Positions 57,762 to 64,000 of a stretch of DNA of 64,000 nucleotides are shown here, in pieces. The notes below the pieces were generated by a model. That model was given only the letters and a program-made list of their open reading frames with translations. It ran no database searches and was not told the origin of the DNA. A program made the translations under genes and the position numbers. The number at the start of each line of letters is the position of its first letter. Position 1 is the stretch's first letter. Source of the DNA: Deinandra increscens subsp. villosa (taxonomy: Eukaryota; Streptophyta; Magnoliopsida; Asterales; Asteraceae); assembly GCA_039602395.1 (NCBI GenBank), contig JBCNJP010000017.1:93720713-93784712 (forward strand). Direction: 5' to 3'.

Positions 57762-59040
57762 AACTCCCCCTTGACGTGTGTTGTATCCAAACGATCAAGC
57801 TTCATATCAAAATGTGTGTTGTATCTATGCCTCTACATCAGCTATCGGTATTTTCAATCAAACTCCCCCTCAGCTTGAAAGTTAGTCCGATCTTGAATAC
57901 TTGAAAATGCAGAACACATTGTATCTTTATCATCAACTTCAGAAGACTTGAAATTGTGATGTCTTCTTCACTAAGTATCTGGCCAACATAAATAATCTTG
58001 GCGCAAAATGTCTCTTTGAGATTCCAAGATATTTAAATATTTTTAGCTTTTTGAAATCTTTTATCTCGTGTCGATCAGAACGAAAATAAAACAGAAACAA
58101 AATCTTTTAGGCTTTTTGAAACTTTATATCAAAACACACATAAAATCCTTTTGATTTTTCTAAAATGAAATAAATTCAACAAAAACAGAACAAACTCTAT
58201 TTTTTATGAGAAAGATCCAGACGTGAGATCATATCAGACATAACGTATCTACCACATTTCAATTTTGACTTCATCAGCATGCAGATCAAGATATATTCAT
58301 TTCAATTCTTGTTCAGTATTCGACAAATCAATTTCTATAGCTTTCTGATATATTTATGGTGTATTAATCAAGCGCTGATGACATGGTCCTCACAGTATTC
58401 AGAGATATTGGCAAGTCCTCATTTTTGAATTTTTATTTGTCTCAAAGATGAGATTATCTATTGTGTGTCATGCAAAAAGAAAGCAGAACCCTAAACAAAC
58501 AACAATCAGTTTGGCTGGTAAACACGTAGAGAAAGTCCGATTGTTTAGGAAAATAAGAAATAGCAAATAAAGCAGAAATTGTATAACCCAACAACAATTA
58601 GGTTGGTACTCCCATACACGCAGAGAAAGTCCGATCAGTTATACGAAACACCAAGAAAAATAAATTAAAACCTCAAGTGAACACCAATCAGGTCGATCTT
58701 TCGATACGCAGAGAAAGGTCGATCACTTGAGAAAATAAAGAAAATCCAACAAATTTAAATCTTTGTAAAATAAACGCATGCATAGACAAGGATATCTCTT
58801 ATTCTATTTTTGTAGATTTGTCACACAATACCCATCAAGATGAAAAACCACAATTACCAGGCATGCAACTTGCATATAACAGATTTGTCATGCATTTTCT
58901 CATATTTAGCAATAACCTACAGCCTTTACATCTACTTTATCCATGGCAGATACCATATATGCTGATGTACCATCATTTCTCACTTTTTGTCGGACCAATT
59001 TCTCTTTTGAGATTTTTTATTTTTTATATTTTTTGAATCC

Positions 59041-59079
59041 CCCCCCCTAACCCCCCCCCCACCCCCCCCCCCACCCCTA
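59041..59079. repeat. C-rich tract (G-rich on the element's sense strand)
   Basis: Runs of C interrupted by TAA and A over 39 bases, in the non-coding part of the element. The relative at 21240-24427 has a G13 run next to its LTR. May mark an internal purine tract or simple slippage. Confidence 0.8.
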
Positions 59080-59204
59080 AAATTCAAAGAAACACTTTTT
59101 TTTTGAATTATCAAACTTTATCCCCTAAACAAATAAAAGAAAATAAAGCAAAAAACAATAAAATTGACTGATCGACATTCGACACGATTTGTGAAAAAAC
59201 ATCA

Positions 59205-62200
59205 GCTGTGAAAATCAGTTTTCAAAAGATTTGTCAAGTAGTTTAAATAAACATGCAAGCAACCACAATTAGTAACACAAAATATCACCAACTGGTCTTC
59301 CTGATCACCTGCATACACCGGATAAAAGTTAGATCTTTTTTGATCGACCCAAGTTAACAGCCTTAGGTCACCCGGTGTCCTCCACATAGTCACCGTTGGC
59401 CTTGACCTTTAGAGGTTTCCAAATTTCTAATGAAATATTTTTGAAAATGATTTAGCAATTTTGGGTTCAAAAACCAAAATCTCATCAACCTGTGGAGGTG
59501 AAACAATAGACTTTCTTGGTTTTTGTGGTTTATCCAAAATTTGACTATTAATATCAACATATTTGACATTCTTTTCATGAAGAAATGGTTTAACATCAGA
59601 TTTGTAATGTGTAGCTGATGGGAAATCTACAGCATAATGCCCATATCGTCGGCATACATAACACAATTTGTGTTATTTCTTGATAACAAATATGTTTTCA
59701 TTACCTGGTCTGGCATTTTACGATCTCGTAGGTTTATGAACATGTCGCATAGTTGGCGAATCATAAAAGTCGTACGAATGACCAAAATGAACTGGATAAT
59801 GAAAATTATCAAAGAAAGTATCATGATGGAACCCGTTTGATGAACGAACAGACAGATCAGAAGAAAAACGTGGAGTTCCACATGACGATCCTTCAGAATT
59901 CGAATCACCAAACTTCGAAGAACGAGAACACAACTCCTGCTTATTGGTATCCTTTGAAACCTTTGCAGTATCCTGCTTCACAAATTTCTTTGATTTTTGA
60001 GCGTTCTTGACTTTGACCTGCTTAGGAGCTTCCTTAGCTTGAGAATTCAAATTAATACTGGAATTAGTAGAGTCCTTAGCATCAGAATTTAAATTTGTGA
60101 ACTTATTCTTTTCAATTTGTTTCTCCGTAGTCTTGCTCTTTGATTTCTTATGTTTCTTATCAACCTCCTTCTTCACAAAATTTGAATAATCAATCTCCGG
60201 TTCTGGTAATTGACCACTCGTAGAATTAGTAATTACCACAGGAGCTGGAAGTAAATGGAACTCAGAATCAGGATTAGTTGTCGACTTGTAAAGATAATTT
60301 ATGAAAGCTTCAGACCATTTGTTGTTCTCAACTTGCCTCCTCAAAGCAGCAAGATCAATATCTTTCTCAGAGATTTCAGTTTGAGCACACTAATTTCTTT
60401 TCAACTTCAAGAATCTTTTTATAAAGTTGATTATATTCATATTTTTGCACCTCCATCTTGTTACACTCAGCCAATCATTCTTTTTCATACGTTTGGAACT
60501 TTTCTTTATAAATCTTGAGATTAACTTCAGCTTCACTGCATCTTTTTCTCAACGTCTCATTTTCTTCTAAAAGCCAACTATTAATCGTATTCGTAGTCTG
60601 ACAATGCTTACACATTGAGGAAACAACATTTGGTATGTGTGTCATGACATCAGTTAACTTTCCTGTTTCACACAGTTCTTGAGCAGCTTTCCAAAGACTA
60701 TGAGTAGACATGCAGGAACTCAGCTGATTGTAAATTCAAAGTGATAATGCACTCTTCAACAAAGTAAATGCCTTTGTTTCTAACTCAAATCTTGTTTTGG
60801 CATCTGATGAGAATTTTCTGAATTATAGTGAAGTACCAAGATTATTTGTCAGCCAATCAATTCTTTTTCTCGAATTATGGGAAAATCAGCAAAATGATCA
60901 TGTACTCAAATTCTTGTTTCCAAAACAATTAATCTTCACATTGTAGCAGCTTAGGCACAACCTCAATCTTCTTAACTTCAGAAGCTGATTCATCTGATGA
61001 CCATTGAAATGAAAGAATTGCATGAGTATCACATGTAAACACTACATTACTCTTGTAGCTTGTAGAATCATCACACTCAGAGCCAGATTTTGTCATATAT
61101 TCAACAACTTGCTATGGTGGAGAAGGCATATGAGCATATTTATCATAATCTTCGGCAAACTTTCCCCAATCATAACCCTTTTCTTTGTCATTTAAGGTAG
61201 CAAACAATGCCTTAGCTTTTTCTGATTTGACATCCTTTTTGTCTCCATCTTTCATGCACTCTCTAGGAAAATGTCCTTAAGTTTTACATTTAAAACATTG
61301 CACTCAACTCTTATCTAATCCTAATTTACTCTAGGGGTGGCAATTCCTGACAGGACCCGAACCCAACACGAAAAAAACAGGTTTTGGGTTGGAAAACTTG
61401 ACCCGTTTAAAAAATGGGTCGGGTTAGGGTTGACTCGTTCTAAAAAATGGGTCAGGTTCGGGTTGACCTATTTAAAAAACGGGTTGACCCGCCAACCTGT
61501 TTTTTCTTAATTTTCATAAAAATTACAATTATATATTCACTCTCTCCAATTTTATATTTGAATTAAGCTTTTTTTCTAAAACTTAAAATCGGTTTACCTC
61601 TAATTTGAAATTCATTCTAGTCGACTCTTTACTTAAAAAAAGATAAACTCAAAAACTTTTTTTATTTCTTAAATTTGATCGATTGTTTGTTGTTTAATTA
61701 ATGATTCATTTTCTAATTCCACCATCATATATGAAAGAACGATTTGATGTTTGTATTTAAATTTAATTTGGATTTCTATTGATTTTAATATTTATATAGT
61801 TAGTCATAATATTTTTATCTATTTTTCCAAAACGGGTTAAATGGGTAATTTTCGGGTTGACCCGAATTTATACGTGTCAGGTTAGAATTGAAATCCTTGA
61901 CCCGTTTAAAAATATGGGTCGGGTTCGGGTTACAAAATATAACCCGCCAACCCGCAACCCGTCAACCCGACACGATTGACACCCCTAGTTTACTCTACCC
62001 AAATTAAACATTTTCTGCTCTGTCTTTTTAATGTAGTTCTTAACACCCGTGTCAACATAGCAAAATACCAATTTAAATCCATATATTCTAGATTACAAGC
62101 ATCGATTTGATCAAAATCCTCATTGATCAGTTCAGCATTGCCAACACTACCAGTCAAACCCCATATCTAGAAGTAATTAAAGCAGAAACCAATGCCACAT

Positions 62201-63060
62201 ATTATTCATGTGTAGCAGCAGACAAACCAGATTGACATGGAGTAACCGGAACGTGCACATGACATCCACTAGAAGATCCAAATCAATTCCAGCTACAAAT
62301 GCAGTAGGCGGTGCATTAGAAGGAATCAAAGTTGGTTTCTTTGAACTGATGGATGAAGAATTTTCTCCATGATAAACTGCTGGATTTTGAACTGAACCAG
62401 TCAAGATCGTGAGCTTGTAATTGCTCAACCAAACTATTAAAAGTCACATTTGGATAATCCTTATCCCTTGTAAGAATCATCATAAAGTTTTCCCATTTTT
62501 CAGGTAAGGCTTCCAACAACTATTCTTTTTTATCAGCAGCATCTTTAACAACAGAAACTAATGCCAATTCACTAAGAATATGTGAAAATTGACTACTCAA
62601 ATCAGAAATAATCTCATTTGGATACTGATTGAAGTTTTCAAACTCTTTCTTGAGAACTTTTTGCTTAGTCTTCTTGTATTGCTCATTTCCCCCACAATGT
62701 TTAACCAATGCATCCCATAGCTCTTTTGCAAAAAAAGAATCATTGAATTGATGTAAGAGTTCCTTTGGTAATTCCATTGTTAAAACACCATAAGCTTTTT
62801 GATCTGCTTGATATTTTGCCTTTTCATCAGCTGTAAGACTACGATGAAGCTTCGGTTAACCATTGGCTTGTAATGGATATTTATACCCATCTTCGATTGG
62901 AATCCAGATATCTATGTCATTAGTACCAATATATGCCTCAAATAGTTTACGCCATGATGAAAAATCTTCAAGCTTCATCAACTTAGGAACTTTCTGGCTT
63001 GTTCCAATTTCGTTGTAAAAGTTAAGTAGAGCTTGCACTTGCGATTGAACACGGATTGAA
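59205..63060 (-). pseudogene. gag relic of the gag-only copia element
   Basis: Blocks in sense order: VPKLMKLEDFSSWRKLFEAY (about 63000), YIGTNDIDIWIPIEDGYKY, MELPKELLHQFNDSFFAKEL (62777), LLEALPEKWENFMMILTRDK (62519), zinc knuckle CFKCKT-GHFPREC interrupted by a stop (about 61310-61270), coiled-coil MSTHSLWKAAQELCETG to LRKRCSEAEVNLKIYKEK (60711), a 208-codon open Lys/Ser-rich segment starting at 60344, a second knuckle CYVCRRYGHYAVDF (59660), and TPGDLRLLTWVDQK near 59390-59340, like the part after the protease active site. Stops and frameshifts make it non-functional. Confidence 0.75.
61332..61987. mobile_element. 656-bp non-autonomous hAT element inside the copia gag relic
   Basis: Ends TAGGGGTGGCAATTC and GATTGACACCCCTA. 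Flanks ATTTACTC (61324-61331) and GTTTACTC (61988-61995) match at 7 of 8. The gag relic resumes on both sides. Subterminal parts are filled with GGGTTGACCCG motifs. Same end class as 18045-18744 and 43365-43895. Confidence 0.85.
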
Positions 63061-63189
63061 TGGCGACCATCGCAGAATAATCAACCATTTTTTGAAAATG
63101 TTGAATGCTGTTAACAAACTGAGTACGAACTGACACGAACAGGGTGCCAAGTTACTCATAAACTGAGATGCGAAGTGAAACTTCGTGGA

Positions 63190-63340
63190 AAAAAGCTGAA
63201 CAAGAACTGGAAGCTAACTGGACGAGAACTAGACGCGAACTGGATGAGAACTCGATGCGAACTAGACAAGAACTGGATGCCTACTATACGAGAACTGGAC
63301 ACGAACTGTACGAGAACTGGACACGAACTGGCACTTTGTG
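63190..63340. repeat. degenerate array of GAACTGGA-CGA units in the element leader
   Basis: About a dozen units of GAACTGGAC or GAACTAGAC with CGA spacers, lying between the gag start and the primer site. The same CGAACTGG word makes up the LTR hairpins. A + strand frame reading RTRRELDENS-like repeats is a by-product of the array. Confidence 0.8.
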
Positions 63341-63612
63341 GCAGTTATTCTTGAGAACTGGATCTGATCAGACAAAGTCACACGAACTAAAACATTTGTG
63401 AGCAAAATTTTCATGATTTTGGACGTTTTTGAGTGAGATTTTTAGCAGTAGAACATGTATAATCGAAATAACCGATTTAAGCGAAATTCGCACAAAAAAC
63501 GCAACAGAAATGAACTAATAGAAGAAAAACACTTAGATTTTTTTAATAACCAACACAAAATGGATCAAAAACTCAAAAATAGCTAAGAACATATCTGTAG
63601 ATTGAACCAAAA

Positions 63613-63624
63613 GCTTTGATACCA
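63613..63624 (-). other. primer binding site, tRNA-Met-like
   Basis: Minus strand TGGTATCAAAGC, one base from TGGTATCAGAGC, two bases inside the LTR that ends at 63627. Confirms that 63627-63975 is the 5' LTR. Confidence 0.8.
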
Positions 63625-63626
63625 CT

Positions 63627-63975
63627 TGAAAGAGCGTGAGCGGTGGATCGTCTACTCGATTTAGCTATTTCGGTATGCAAAACGTAATTAAAATATTGTT
63701 TTATTGATCACTAAAGTTCAACGATACAATCTGGACACAAAGAACACTCAGAGAGCAAATACTCAAAAACACACACTTAGACTCACCAAGTTCTGAAGAT
63801 TACAAAACACTTAAGTATATATACTAGACATGTTGTCCACGAACTGGGACTCCCACGAACTTCCAGCTCGTGGGGGTCACGAACTGTGACTTCGTGTCCA
63901 GTTCATGGCTCTTGTAATCATCTTCATTCTGTATGTTCTGATACATCACGCGTCGCACAGAGCCATGCTCTAACA
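63627..63975 (-). repeat. 5' LTR of the gag-only copia element
   Basis: In sense TGTTAGAGCATGG...GCTCTTTCA, 349 bp, with proper TG...CA ends. Contains CCCACGAACT-TCC-AGCTCGTGGG (one mismatch), then CTAGTATATATACTT as TATA-like box on the minus strand (about 63820-63832). Followed by TTAAT target duplication at 63976-63980 and 20 bases of the older host element. Confidence 0.88.
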
Positions 63976-64000
63976 TTAATTTATCGCTTCAAGGACTTTG

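Larger units (their letters stand above)
57414..63975 (-). mobile_element. complete-length Ty1/copia-type element without pol, TSD TTAAT
   Basis: LTRs 57414-57761 and 63627-63975, same 5-bp target duplication TTAAT outside both (57409-57413, 63976-63980), primer site 63613-63624 and a purine tract next to the 3' LTR (AAGGGGGAG on the minus strand at 57763-57771). Interior: leader repeat, gag relic, a protease-like scrap near 59400-59210, then about 1.4 kb of non-coding DNA. I find no integrase, RT or RNase H. The two LTRs differ at about 35 of 348 positions counted by eye, so the insertion is not young. One hAT element (61332-61987) entered later. The layout resembles gag-only elements that move with proteins from full copies. 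Confidence 0.85.

Noticed and set aside
63168..63401. Frame with RTRRELDENS-type repeats
   Set aside because: By-product of the leader repeat array of the copia element, on the strand opposite to its transcription.

Overview
The window looks like a gene-poor, transposon-dense stretch of a flowering-plant (eudicot) nuclear genome. Reasons: spliced exons with GT-AG introns, a plant-specific AGC VIII protein kinase, plant LTR retrotransposons of both superfamilies with tRNA-Met-like and tRNA-Asp-like primer sites, L1- and RTE-type LINEs, tRNA-derived SINEs, Helitron, MULE, pogo-like and hAT elements, and A+T-rich spacers with (TA)n tracts. Asteraceae is my guess for the family, held weakly. Two runs of exactly 500 N (1991-2490 and 32312-32811) are assembly gaps.

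The only gene that looks functional is a two-exon Ser/Thr kinase of the D6PK/AGC VIIIa group (CDS 47159-48315 joined to 49159-50023, 673 aa, + strand). It has a 5'-UTR intron (46030-47115), a spliced upstream ORF in the same frame as the kinase, and two MITEs lying almost end to end in its coding intron.

The most striking structure is larger. The kinase and about 20 kb around it are bracketed by inverted repeats of roughly 220 bp (31400-31620 and 51593-51814). Both start with GAGTAAATTA, and both are flanked directly by the same 9-bp sequence, TATGACTTA (31391-31399 and 51815-51823). That is the signature of a single Mutator-like (MULE) insertion. The segment 31400-51814 therefore reads as one giant non-autonomous, Pack-MULE-like element that carries a complete kinase gene and was later invaded by three LINE copies, a LINE remnant, hAT, pogo-like, Helitron and MITE insertions.

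Left part (1-31.4 kb): copia gag fragment (1-306); gypsy LTR-like sequence (597-1650); a tRNA-Asp-primed gypsy element (gag 2491-4138, 5' LTR 4386-5890) on the minus strand; the 3' end of a minus-strand copia element with an extra ORF (6303-8871); copia LTR/PBS and integrase scraps (9600-10855); a possible captured B3-like gene fragment (15386-16272); hAT insertions; a hAT transposase pseudogene (20050-20950); a gag-only copia relic with a nested solo LTR (21240-24427); a long LTR-like block (24.4-27.6 kb); paired MITEs embedded in (TA)n; and a SINE with a 16-bp target duplication.

Right part (51.8-64 kb): a hAT shell containing an RTE LINE, a MULE-like foldback, hAT elements, and a copia gag relic into which a 6.56-kb copia element (57414-63975, TTAAT on both sides) inserted. 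That element has two LTRs and gag but no recognisable integrase, RT or RNase H.

Several LTR families here share an odd design: short perfect inverted repeats with mostly three-nucleotide loops, usually just upstream of the TATA-like box.
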